30,505 bases of DNA from UBA3871 sp041797745. GTDB lineage: Bacteria; Bacillota; Clostridia; Peptostreptococcales; Anaerovoracaceae. The stretch lies in assembly GCA_041797745.1 (NCBI GenBank), contig JBHBZU010000030.1, forward strand, positions 1 to 30,505. Reading direction: 5' to 3'. Shown here in pieces: positions 18,434-24,710 of this stretch. The position numbers were made by a program, and so were the translations under genes. The notes below the pieces were generated by a model that saw only the letters and a list, made by a program, of their open reading frames with translations, was not told where the DNA came from and ran no database searches. Position 1 is the stretch's first letter. Each line of letters begins with the position of its first letter.

Positions 18434-18462
18434 TTGACAGCAAAGCAATGATGTGACATACT
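18434..18462 (+). promoter_or_regulatory. Vegetative-type promoter for the 18499 gene
   Basis: TTGACA at 18434-18439 and CATACT at 18457-18462 are 17 bases apart, and TGA just before the -10 matches an extended -10 (TGn). It sits in the 144-base gap between two divergent genes and about 30 bases before the first plus-strand start. Confidence 0.55.
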
Positions 18463-18488
18463 TTTCTGGAAAGGAAGCGGATTAACGC

Positions 18489-18506
18489 ATGAACGAATAT
18501 GGATAG
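18489..18506 (+). other. Five-codon mini-ORF overlapping the start of the next gene
   Basis: ATG at 18489 reads MNEYG and then TAG at 18504-18506. The likely ribosome binding site AAGGAAG (18471-18477) is better spaced for this ATG (11 bases) than for the main start at 18499 (21 bases). The reading frame of the main gene is closed by TGA at 18490, so 18499 is its first possible ATG. Terminating inside the next start region would allow re-initiation coupling. Confidence 0.3.
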
Positions 18507-19071
18507 CAGAAAAATTATTTGGGAAAAACAGAAAAGAAAAAGATGGTTCATAGGACTATGCATAATATTTGCTATACTTAGTCTTGCTTTTTATTCTCTT
18601 GGAAAACAAGGAGCTGATGTGGGCTATAACTGGATAATCAGTTTTGTACTCAGCCTTTTAAGTGCGCTGGTTGCAATTTATACCGCTCGCAATATAAATC
18701 AACTAAAGGCCAGCGGAAATTCCGCTCAAAAGCTGAGAGACTGTGTTTATTCATACTTTCGTGAAATCAGGGAAATCGGAGATTCAAAGGTTAGCGTGGG
18801 ATTGGTTTTAACGATAATGGACTACTATCTTTCGGATGAAGAAAATGCCTATGTGTTAAAGATGGCTGAAGCTGCCAAGGTGAAAGAAAAAGAGGAACTT
18901 GTAAAGACAGGGGAATCCATAGTAATGTATATTTTTGATTGTTTTGAAAAGGGAGAAGAGGGGCAGGACGGTAGATTCAGACTCAGCCCTGCGGAGAAAA
19001 AGATTTACGACGGCTTACGCAGGGAAGTCTTTAATACTGTTGGGATTCTCGAAGAACTTGATAAAAAATAG
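18499..19071 (+). CDS. Hypothetical membrane protein with two N-terminal TM helices
   Basis: I do not recognise this 190-residue protein. Two hydrophobic segments are visible near residues 13-32 (FIGLCIIFAILSLAFYSLG) and 44-62 (WIISFVLSLLSALVAIYTA), leaving a mostly hydrophilic, helix-rich domain of about 125 residues that is probably cytoplasmic. The second part is rich in Glu and Lys with no metal or nucleotide motif that I can see. Upstream are a good promoter and an unusually distant ribosome binding site (see the mini-ORF). The gene lies between divergent carbohydrate genes and a tRNA cluster, which tells little about its job. Codon use resembles that of its neighbours. A function cannot be given from sequence alone. 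Confidence 0.75.
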   Translation: MDSRKIIWEKQKRKRWFIGLCIIFAILSLAFYSLGKQGADVGYNWIISFVLSLLSALVAIYTARNINQLKASGNSAQKLRDCVYSYFREIREIGDSKVSVGLVLTIMDYYLSDEENAYVLKMAEAAKVKEKEELVKTGESIVMYIFDCFEKGEEGQDGRFRLSPAEKKIYDGLRREVFNTVGILEELDKK

Positions 19072-19157
19072 GAATCGGTAGAATTTGATATAATTGTATC
19101 GAAAACTGTGTTTATATAGTTTTTAATGATAAATTTAAGGATAAATAATATTTTTCC

Positions 19158-19186
19158 TTGACACAATAAGACTGCTGTAATATAAT
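19158..19186 (+). promoter_or_regulatory. Strong promoter of the tRNA cluster
   Basis: TTGACA at 19158-19163 and TATAAT at 19181-19186 are separated by 17 bases, a consensus sigma-70/sigma-A promoter. Transcription would start near 19193, about 35 bases before tRNA-Asn, as is usual for stable-RNA operons. Confidence 0.9.
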
Positions 19187-19228
19187 AAATATTGCGTCGG
19201 GTGGCAGGTACTCCCGATAAAGTAATAT

Positions 19229-19303
19229 TGCGAAGTAGCTCAATGGTGGAGCAGGCGGCTGTTAACCGCAAGGTCGAGGGTTCGAGCCCCTCCTTCGCAG
19301 CCA
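19229..19303 (+). tRNA. tRNA-Asn (GTT)
   Basis: The 7-bp acceptor TGCGAAG pairs with CTTCGCA; D stem GCTC/GAGC; anticodon loop CTGTTAA with GTT at 19261-19263; T stem GAGGG/CCCTC; encoded CCA at 19301-19303. The top pair of the anticodon stem (positions 27 and 43) is a G-A mismatch, leaving four pairs. First gene of the cluster. Confidence 0.96.
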
Positions 19304-19342
19304 ATTTTTTGAAGATTTTCTTCATTAAAGAAATGATGCTGC

Positions 19343-19431
19343 GCCGGAGTGGCGGAACAGGCAGACGCACAGGACTTAAAATCCTGCGATCCTCACCGAT
19401 CGTACCGGTTCGACCCCGGTCTCCGGCACCA
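19343..19431 (+). tRNA. tRNA-Leu (TAA)
   Basis: Acceptor GCCGGAG pairs with CTCCGGC; the anticodon stem CAGGA/TCCTG carries the loop CTTAAAA with TAA at 19377-19379. A long variable arm (class II) and an encoded CCA at 19429-19431 fit tRNA-Leu. It lies 39 bases after tRNA-Asn. Confidence 0.96.
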
Positions 19432-19453
19432 ATATTATTTCTTAACCTAATAT

Positions 19454-19505
<52 letters not shown>

Positions 19506-19529
<24 letters not shown>

Positions 19530-19595
19530 CGAATTAGACATCCCTACGCTTTCGCGTAGGGATTTTCAATTCGTGAAAAAAGGTAGGACTTGAAC
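19506..19595. repeat. Nested inverted repeats spanning the tRNA-fMet 3' end
   Basis: Three pairs of arms share roughly one centre. Outer arms are GTTCAAGTCCT (19506-19516, in the fMet T arm) and AGGACTTGAAC (19585-19595). Middle arms are CACGAATT (19528-19535) and AATTCGTG (19568-19575). The inner pair is the terminator hairpin at 19540-19563. Confidence 0.6.
19540..19566 (+). terminator. Rho-independent terminator of the tRNA cluster
   Basis: Perfect 10-bp stem ATCCCTACGC (19540-19549) with GCGTAGGGAT (19554-19563), loop TTTC, followed by TTTT through 19566. It begins 11 bases after tRNA-fMet. Confidence 0.9.
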
Positions 19596-19831
19596 ATTAA
19601 GAAATAAAATTTAAGGAACTTATTGAAAACAGGTGTAAAATATTGGAATAAATTTCTATTTAGAGAATGACCTTACACAATTACAATTAAGGCTGTGTAG
19701 CTGTAGTGAATTTGCATTTGGTTTTGTGTTTAGCTGCATTGGAATGAATTTGCACTTATAGAATAAAAAAGACATAGGATTTCTGAATTAAAAAGTTTGT
19801 GAAAAGCTTTTAGTATATTTAGAAAATTCAC
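19596..19831. other. Gap without a visible gene
   Basis: A/T-rich sequence between the tRNA terminator region and the superoxide reductase promoter. No open frame with a ribosome binding site on either strand looks real. A 10-base direct repeat TGAATTTGCA occurs twice (near 19708 and 19746). I see no tRNA-like or riboswitch-like fold. Confidence 0.6.
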
Positions 19832-19861
19832 TTGATGTGATGGCGGTTTAAGGGTTATAAT
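19832..19861 (+). promoter_or_regulatory. Candidate promoter of the superoxide reductase gene
   Basis: TTGATG at 19832-19837 and TATAAT at 19856-19861 are separated by 18 bases, about 75 bases before the start codon. The -10 is perfect and the -35 keeps TTGA. Confidence 0.5.
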
Positions 19862-19869
19862 TAATATAC
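19855..19869 (+). promoter_or_regulatory. PerR-box-like sequence over the -10 element
   Basis: TTATAATTAATATAC matches the PerR box consensus TTATAATnATTATAA at all but two defined positions and overlaps the candidate -10, where a repressor would block transcription. A/T-rich DNA gives chance matches easily, so this is only a candidate. Confidence 0.3.
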
Positions 19870-19881
19870 TATAATAGAAGT

Positions 19882-19907
19882 TTATAATAGCTGAAAGCCT
19901 ATTATAA
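19882..19907. repeat. Inverted repeat in the superoxide reductase leader
   Basis: TTATAATAG (19882-19890) and CTATTATAA (19899-19907) are perfect 9-base arms around CTGAAAGC. It could be a weak RNA hairpin just before the AAGGAGG ribosome binding site or an operator; its half sites resemble PerR half sites but with far too wide a spacing. Confidence 0.5.
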
Positions 19908-19935
19908 TCCCTAAAATATAAGGAGGATCATTCTT

Positions 19936-20310
19936 ATGGAAATGAAATTTTATCAGTGTGAGACTTGTGGTCAGATTATTGCCATTGTAAAGGAAACACC
20001 GGTACCGGTAATGTGTTGTGGAAAGCCTATGAAAGAAATCATTCCGGGCACTACAGATGCTGCAGTTGAAAAGCACGTTCCAACTTACGAAGTTAAGGAT
20101 GGAAAGGTTCTGGTTACTGTAGGTGCTGTGGAACATCCTATGCTTGAAGAACATTTTATTGAATGGGTAGCCGTTCAGACTACTAACGGAAATCAGAGAA
20201 AGGCATTAAAGCCGGGTGCTGCACCTAAGGCTTGCTTCGCGCTTTGCGAGGGTGAAGAGGTAGTGGCTGTTTACGCATACTGCAATCTTCACGGGCTCTG
20301 GAAAGCTTGA
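19936..20310 (+). CDS. dfx: Desulfoferrodoxin (2Fe superoxide reductase)
   Basis: Reduces superoxide to hydrogen peroxide without making oxygen, a typical defence of anaerobes. The 124 residues contain both iron centres. The N-terminal desulforedoxin domain has C8, C11, C27 and C28 (motifs CETC and CC). The catalytic Fe-His4-Cys centre is represented by the EKH motif (H47), H67, H73, C116 and H119 in the CNLHGLW motif. E45 and K46, the residues that line the active site in the family, are both present. AAGGAGG lies just upstream of the ATG. The gene is monocistronic, with its own promoter and a strong terminator. Rubredoxin, the usual electron donor, is not encoded next to it. Oxidative-stress regulation (possibly PerR) is plausible. 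Confidence 0.96.
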   Translation: MEMKFYQCETCGQIIAIVKETPVPVMCCGKPMKEIIPGTTDAAVEKHVPTYEVKDGKVLVTVGAVEHPMLEEHFIEWVAVQTTNGNQRKALKPGAAPKACFALCEGEEVVAVYAYCNLHGLWKA

Positions 20311-20326
20311 TTTAACAATGGTTGAG

Positions 20327-20359
20327 AAAGAGGTCACTTCATTCGGTGACCTCTTTTTT
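20327..20359 (+). terminator. Terminator of dfx
   Basis: Arms AAAGAGGTCAC (20327-20337) and GTGACCTCTTT (20346-20356) form 11 pairs with an 8-base loop and end in a run of six Ts (20354-20359). Confidence 0.92.
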
Positions 20360-20527
20360 ATAAGAATAAAAGTACCTTAAAAGCGAAACTTATTAAAGAG
20401 TTTTTGTATAAGGAAATGTTTATCATCGAATAAAAGGATTGTGAAAGTCGGTTGGCTTTGATTCCATAGATGGAACATACCGGTTTATCATGGAAGAAAA
20501 AACTTGTGAAAGCAGAGGGGGTATAAA

Positions 20528-21331
20528 ATGACATTAATTGAAGCAATGAGGATGCGCAGGAGTGTTAGAACCTTTAAGGATAACTCCATTAGCGAGGCTG
20601 TTATGAACGAACTTAAAAAGTTTGTTGCACAACTGGAAAATCCTTTCGGGATTGAGGTAGATATAAAATTTCTAAATGTAGAAGAGCATAAACTTTCCAG
20701 CCCGGTAATAGTAGGTGCCAAGGCTTATGCGGCGGGTAAAATAAAGCAGCTTCCTATGGCGGAGGTGGCTTTTGGCTACAGTTTTGAGAAATTGCTGATT
20801 TATGGGATAACTAAAGGTCTTGGCACAGTTTGGCTGGCGGGAACCATTGATAGAAAAGCCTTTGAGGCGGCAATGGATTTGGGGGAGGATGAGATAATGC
20901 CAGCGGTTAGCCCTTTGGGTTATGAAGCCGATAAGATGTCTATGCGTGAAAAGCTCATGCGTAAGAGCATTAAGGCTGACGAAAGGCTGGATTTTGAAAA
21001 ACTTTTCTTTGCAGGAGACTTTGAACATCCCCTCAGCAAAAATATGGCAGGAGCTTTAGAACTTCCGTTTGAGATGGTTCGTCTTGCTCCATCGGCAGTA
21101 AACAAGCAGCCCTGGAGAGTTGTTGTGGATGACAAGGAAAAGAAAGTACATTTCTTTTTACTTGAGTCTAAAGGATACGGAAAAGTACAGCGCTTGGATT
21201 TAGGTATTGCCTTGTATCACTTTGAAGCTGCCGCAGAGGAAGAAAGAATAAAGGGCAGATTCACACTGTCAGAGCCGAACATTGAATTGGAAAAGAATAT
21301 GCATTACATTGCTACTTTTGAAATGCAGTAA
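20528..21331 (+). CDS. Nitroreductase-family protein (TM1586-like)
   Basis: Likely FMN-dependent oxidoreductase of 267 residues. The N-terminus MTLIEAMRMRRSVRTFKD is the classic nitroreductase opening, in which RRSVR contacts the FMN phosphate. A central stretch YGITKGLGTVWLAGTIDR and the C-terminal segment RLAPSAVNKQPWRVVV match the second flavin-binding part (canonical SAxNxQPWxF). The lengthened layout, with the APSAxNxQPW block placed late, fits the 'putative TM nitroreductase' subgroup (TM1586 type) better than the usual NfsA/NfsB. Physiological substrate unknown. The ribosome binding site is GAGGGGG. It lies 168 bases after the dfx terminator and 74 bases before the dehydrogenase gene on the same strand; a shared transcript is possible but not shown. 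Confidence 0.85.
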   Translation: MTLIEAMRMRRSVRTFKDNSISEAVMNELKKFVAQLENPFGIEVDIKFLNVEEHKLSSPVIVGAKAYAAGKIKQLPMAEVAFGYSFEKLLIYGITKGLGTVWLAGTIDRKAFEAAMDLGEDEIMPAVSPLGYEADKMSMREKLMRKSIKADERLDFEKLFFAGDFEHPLSKNMAGALELPFEMVRLAPSAVNKQPWRVVVDDKEKKVHFFLLESKGYGKVQRLDLGIALYHFEAAAEEERIKGRFTLSEPNIELEKNMHYIATFEMQ

Positions 21332-21405
21332 TGCTTTTAAATAAATTTCTAAAATCGCTTCAAATTGTTTATTAAAAGTAAAAGAACATATACGGAGGAA
21401 TCTAA

Positions 21406-22338
21406 ATGAAAGAAATAAAGAAAATAATAGTTGCAGGAGCGGGGCTAATGGGAACTTCAATGGCGCAGATTTTTGCGCAGTACGGCTTTGATGTGGTAAT
21501 ATACGACATTGTGGAACCGGCACTTGAAAAAAGTAAGGAGCTCATCCGAATCAATCAGGAAGAACAGGTTAAAATGGGAGAAATCACGGAGGAAGAGTCG
21601 GAAAAATTACAGGTAAGGCTTAATCACAGCGTGGATAAAAAGGTCTTTGCGGATTGCGATATGGTTGTTGAATCCGTAATAGAAAAGCTCGAAATTAAAC
21701 AATCCTTTTGGGCAGAGGTTTCAAGGCTTGTTCCAGAGGAGGCTGTTTTAGCAACAAATACTTCGGGACTTTCCATAACCGCCATTGCAAAAGATATCCA
21801 TAAACCTGAAAGATTTTGCGGAATGCACTGGTTTAACCCAGCACACCTTATTCCGCTTATTGAGGTAATAAAGGGAGATATGAGCTCGGAGGAAACCTGC
21901 GCTACGGTTTACGATATTGCTCTTAAAATAGGCAAAGAACCTATAAATGTTAAAAAAGACGTTCTTGGCTTCATAGGAAACAGAGTGCAACTTGCAATTT
22001 TAAGAGAAGCTCTTCACATAGTTGAAAGCGGTATCGGAGACTTTGAAGATGTGGACCGTGCCATGAAATACGCACTAGGCTTCAGATATGCCTGCTTTGG
22101 ACCTTTTGAGGTATGCGACTTTGGCGGACTTGACACATTCTATCACATTCAGTCATATTTAAATGCCGATTTGTGTGATGTTAAGGAGCCGCAGCCTACC
22201 CTTAAGACTCTATATGATAAGGGAGCATACGGCGTCAAGGCGAAGAAGGGTTTCTATGATTACAGCAACGGAAAGGATGAGGAAGCCATAAGGAAACGGG
22301 ACGAACTTTACATGAAAGTTAGTAAATTGCTTAAATAA
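21406..22338 (+). CDS. 3-hydroxyacyl-CoA dehydrogenase family protein
   Basis: NAD-dependent enzyme that oxidises 3-hydroxyacyl-CoA or reduces acetoacetyl-CoA, as in butyrate formation. The Rossmann motif is GAGLMG at residues 11-16, with D35-type acidic residue after the second strand (VVIYDI). The catalytic segment GMHWFNPAH has the histidine at 141, and LGFIGNRVQ starts the C-terminal dimer domain, which ends with the typical GVKAKKGFYDY. Length is 310 residues, about 28 more than the usual clostridial Hbd (about 282), and no crt, thl or bcd-etf genes are adjacent, so the classical butyrate role is uncertain; a carnitine- or amino-acid-linked hydroxyacyl substrate is possible. Ribosome binding site GGAGG. 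A strong terminator hairpin follows at 22527, about 190 bases after the stop. Confidence 0.88.
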   Translation: MKEIKKIIVAGAGLMGTSMAQIFAQYGFDVVIYDIVEPALEKSKELIRINQEEQVKMGEITEEESEKLQVRLNHSVDKKVFADCDMVVESVIEKLEIKQSFWAEVSRLVPEEAVLATNTSGLSITAIAKDIHKPERFCGMHWFNPAHLIPLIEVIKGDMSSEETCATVYDIALKIGKEPINVKKDVLGFIGNRVQLAILREALHIVESGIGDFEDVDRAMKYALGFRYACFGPFEVCDFGGLDTFYHIQSYLNADLCDVKEPQPTLKTLYDKGAYGVKAKKGFYDYSNGKDEEAIRKRDELYMKVSKLLK

Positions 22339-22438
22339 AGTCAGGTGAAAGTTTAATTTCGTGTACCTGCCGCTTCACAGGGTTAGGGAATTTCTTAAAA
22401 AATCAAATTTTTCAACCCGATGTATCGGCATGTGACTG

Positions 22439-22466
22439 AAAATCAGAAAAGGTAAAATCAGAAAAG
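22439..22466. repeat. Short tandem repeat after the dehydrogenase gene
   Basis: AAAATCAGAAAAG occurs at 22439-22451 and again at 22454-22466, a 13-base unit with a 15-base period. Just before it, CCGATGTATCGG (22417-22428) is a small palindrome. No gene is visible between 22339 and the hairpin at 22527. Confidence 0.6.
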
Positions 22467-22526
22467 TACCTACGCTCTCAAAGGAAAATTGAAATCGCCA
22501 AAAGGCTTAATAACTTAAACAAAATG

Positions 22527-22570
22527 AAACCGCTGCGTGCATTGACCTTTCAATGCACGCAGCGGTTTTT
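22527..22570. terminator. Strong 19-bp terminator hairpin, probably bidirectional
   Basis: Arms 22527-22545 and 22550-22568 are perfectly complementary over 19 bases (core CCGCTGCGTGCATTGA) with loop CCTT, and T-residues end the plus-strand side. It separates the plus-strand dehydrogenase gene from the convergent minus-strand UPF0210 gene; the minus-strand side also ends T-rich, so it may serve both. Confidence 0.9.
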
Positions 22571-22587
22571 AATGCTTTGTCTTATGA

Positions 22588-22700
22588 GTCGTGTTTAAGT
22601 CGGGTTGGAGTCATGTTTCATTAACTTCCTTTGCTTTGAAATCCAGGTTTTATTAACTTTTCCACTATATAACCCATGTTTATTAAGTCTTTTTCACCAT
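22588..22700. repeat. Degenerate direct repeats downstream of the UPF0210 gene
   Basis: Related units of roughly 30 bases recur: GTCGTGTTTAAGTC (about 22589), CATGTTTCATTAACTTCC (22612-22629), GGTTTTATTAACTTTTCC (22646-22663) and CATGTTTATTAAGTC (22675-22689). Spacing is uneven and the copies are diverged. No gene is seen between 22571 and 22759. Confidence 0.4.
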
Positions 22701-22759
22701 ATAGCCATATAGCCAGTTTTTCAAACCTACAAGCACTTGCAAGACAAAAACTTCTTTTG

Positions 22760-24118
22760 CTAATTCTTTAAACTCTGTAAAGGCGCAGGGATACGACCTC
22801 CGCGGTTAATCATCTTTGCAGGGGATTTGGAATGTAGAGGCATAACAGGACCGTAGCCCAAAAGCCCACCGAAGTCAAGTTCTTCTCCCTCCTTAAGCCC
22901 AATAGCAGGAATAACTCTAACGGCAGTAGTCTTGGAGTTTACCATACCGATAGCTGCTTCGTCGGCGATGATGGCGGAGATAACCTCTGCTGTGGTATCT
23001 CCCGGAATTATAATCATATCTAAACCTACAGAGCATACCGCTGTCATGGCTTCGAGTTTTTCGATTGAAAGAACTCCCGCTCTGGCGGCCTCAATCATAC
23101 CGGCGTCTTCGCTAACCGGGATAAATGCTCCTGAAAGTCCACCGACACTGGAGGAAGCCATAACCCCACCTTTTTTAACCGCATCGTTTAGCATAGCCAA
23201 GGCAGCTGTGGTGCCGTGGATACCGCATTGCTCCAAACCGATTTCTTCGAGAATGTGAGCCACGGAATCCCCAACAGCAGGTGTAGGTGCTAAGGATAAA
23301 TCAACAATACCGAACTTGACTCCCAGCATATCTGCGGCTTCTGTGCCTACCAACTGACCGATTCTTGTAATTTTGAAAGCTGTCTTTTTGATAGCCTCGG
23401 CCACTTGCTCCATAGGAGCGGATTCGGGCATTTTGGAGAGCACGGAACGCACAACCCCCGGACCTGAAACTCCTACGCTGACTACGCAATCAGCTTCACC
23501 TACGCCGTGAAAGGCACCTGCCATAAAGGGATTATCTTCAACCGCATTACAAAAGACCACCAACTTTGCGGCGCCGATACATTGCTTGGAGGCTGTAAGT
23601 TCGGAACATTTTCTAACCGTTTGTCCCATAATCTGAACTGCATCCATGTTGATTCCGGCTTTGGTGGAGCCTACGTTGACAGAGGAGCATACAAGTTCGG
23701 TTTCTGCCAGAGCTTTCGGTATGGCATTAATTAATTCGCGGTCGCCGGCGGAAAAACCTTTTTGAACTAAAGCTGAAAAACCGCCAATAAAGTTTACCCC
23801 TATGTCGTGAGCAACTCGATCTAAAGTTTTAGCATATTTTACGGGGTCTCCGCCGGAAACACCTACCAGCATGGATATGGGGGTTACGGAAACCCGCTTA
23901 TTTACTATAGGTATGCCGTACTTTTTCTCAATGGCTTCTCCCGTCTTAACCAAATCCTTTGCGTGTCTGTATATTTTGTCGTAAATTTTTTCGCAGGAAC
24001 GGTCGATATCGCTATCGGCGCAGTCTATAAGGGATATGCCCATGGTAATGGTTCTTATGTCCAGATTTTCTTCCTGTATCATGGTTATGGTTTCCATGAT
24101 ATCTCGTGTGTTTAACAT
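22760..24118 (-). CDS. UPF0210 family protein (DUF711)
   Basis: A conserved protein of 452 residues whose biochemical role I cannot state. The N-terminus DIMETITMIQEENLDIRTITMGISL and the following segment RVSVTPISMLVG are typical of UPF0210 proteins, and the glycine- and valine-rich blocks (SSSVGGLSGAFIPVSEDAGMIEA, GLDMIIIPGDTT) are highly conserved in this family. No membrane segments or signal peptide. The start is supported by GGAGGT at 10 bases upstream. It forms an obvious two-gene unit with the ACT-domain gene that precedes it by 18 bases, an association seen in many Firmicutes and other anaerobes. The ACT domain next door suggests control by a small ligand such as an amino acid, but this is inference. 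Confidence 0.93.
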   Translation of the reverse strand: MLNTRDIMETITMIQEENLDIRTITMGISLIDCADSDIDRSCEKIYDKIYRHAKDLVKTGEAIEKKYGIPIVNKRVSVTPISMLVGVSGGDPVKYAKTLDRVAHDIGVNFIGGFSALVQKGFSAGDRELINAIPKALAETELVCSSVNVGSTKAGINMDAVQIMGQTVRKCSELTASKQCIGAAKLVVFCNAVEDNPFMAGAFHGVGEADCVVSVGVSGPGVVRSVLSKMPESAPMEQVAEAIKKTAFKITRIGQLVGTEAADMLGVKFGIVDLSLAPTPAVGDSVAHILEEIGLEQCGIHGTTAALAMLNDAVKKGGVMASSSVGGLSGAFIPVSEDAGMIEAARAGVLSIEKLEAMTAVCSVGLDMIIIPGDTTAEVISAIIADEAAIGMVNSKTTAVRVIPAIGLKEGEELDFGGLLGYGPVMPLHSKSPAKMINRGGRIPAPLQSLKN

Positions 24119-24136
24119 CTTTGTGTACCTCCAGAC

Positions 24137-24400
24137 TTAAATTCTGTGCATGGAATTAAAAATATCTTCATGCATAATGTGAATTTCCATAGCTGGCAAG
24201 TTTATCCTCATTTCCTCGCGAAGCTCGTCGATACTGCAAGTCATCTTTTCGATATCAATGAGCATAATCATGGCAAAATATTCCTGAATAACCGACTGCG
24301 TTACTTCTATTACATTTGCATTGGCAGCGGCGCAAGTGGAACTAACCTTTGCTAAAATTCCCACCATGTCTTTTCCGATTACTGTTACTACTGCTTTCAT
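24137..24400 (-). CDS. ACT domain-containing protein, UPF0237 family
   Basis: A single ACT domain of 87 residues covering nearly the whole protein, starting MKAVVTVIGKDMVGILAKVSSTCAAANANVIEV, the usual beta-alpha-beta opening in which the GKDxxGI turn binds an amino acid in many ACT proteins. The family (UPF0237, related to the GcvR regulators) is nearly always encoded directly upstream of a UPF0210 gene, as here. There is no DNA-binding part, so it probably acts by binding a ligand and its partner protein. GGAGGT lies 5-10 bases upstream of the ATG. It is divergent from the SPFH gene, with a 310-base shared upstream region. Confidence 0.92.
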   Translation of the reverse strand: MKAVVTVIGKDMVGILAKVSSTCAAANANVIEVTQSVIQEYFAMIMLIDIEKMTCSIDELREEMRINLPAMEIHIMHEDIFNSMHRI

Positions 24401-24543
24401 GGTAAACCTCCGTTTTCTTACTTATTTTATGTAGTCTACCACATTTTTTAATCCTTGAATAGAATTTGAAAAGAATATTGAAGAGTTTTATTATGGTAAA
24501 TTCAGACAAATAACATGATGAAAGAATTAATTATTTACAAAGT

Positions 24544-24574
24544 TATTTATAAAGTCTTAAGTTCTTTATAAATA
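24544..24574. repeat. Inverted repeat in the divergent region 24401-24710
   Basis: TATTTATAAAG (24544-24554) and CTTTATAAATA (24564-24574) are perfect 11-base arms around TCTTAAGTT. It lies between divergent genes and could be an operator. The remaining 310 bases of this gap show no gene; they are A/T-rich with promoter-like elements. Confidence 0.55.
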
Positions 24575-24612
24575 CGGTCTTGTCTGCAAGGAACAAAAGC
24601 ATTATAATTGAA

Positions 24613-24642
24613 TTGTCTGATATAGTTGACTAATCAGATAAT
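24613..24642 (+). promoter_or_regulatory. Candidate promoter of the SPFH gene
   Basis: TTGTCT (24613-24618) and GATAAT (24637-24642) are 18 bases apart, about 70 bases before the ATG. Both elements are imperfect, so this is a weak call. Confidence 0.3.
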
Positions 24643-24710
24643 ATGATTTATTTAGCGGACTATTGGTTCAAGTAGATGAGTATATTATTGAACAGGAAAG
24701 GAAATATTAT

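Noticed and set aside
19585..19595. Attachment site of an integrative element at tRNA-fMet
   Set aside because: The tRNA copy is inverted, and no integrase or foreign genes lie nearby.
19882..19907. Second PerR box in the dfx leader
   Set aside because: The half sites are 12 bases apart where PerR needs 1; it is better described as a plain inverted repeat.
20462..20475. Palindrome TTCCATAGATGGAA before the nitroreductase gene
   Set aside because: Only 6-base arms with no link to a promoter that I can define; likely chance.
22439..22700. CRISPR array
   Set aside because: Repeats are two tandem 13-base copies and a few diverged units with uneven spacing; no constant repeat-spacer pattern and no cas genes.
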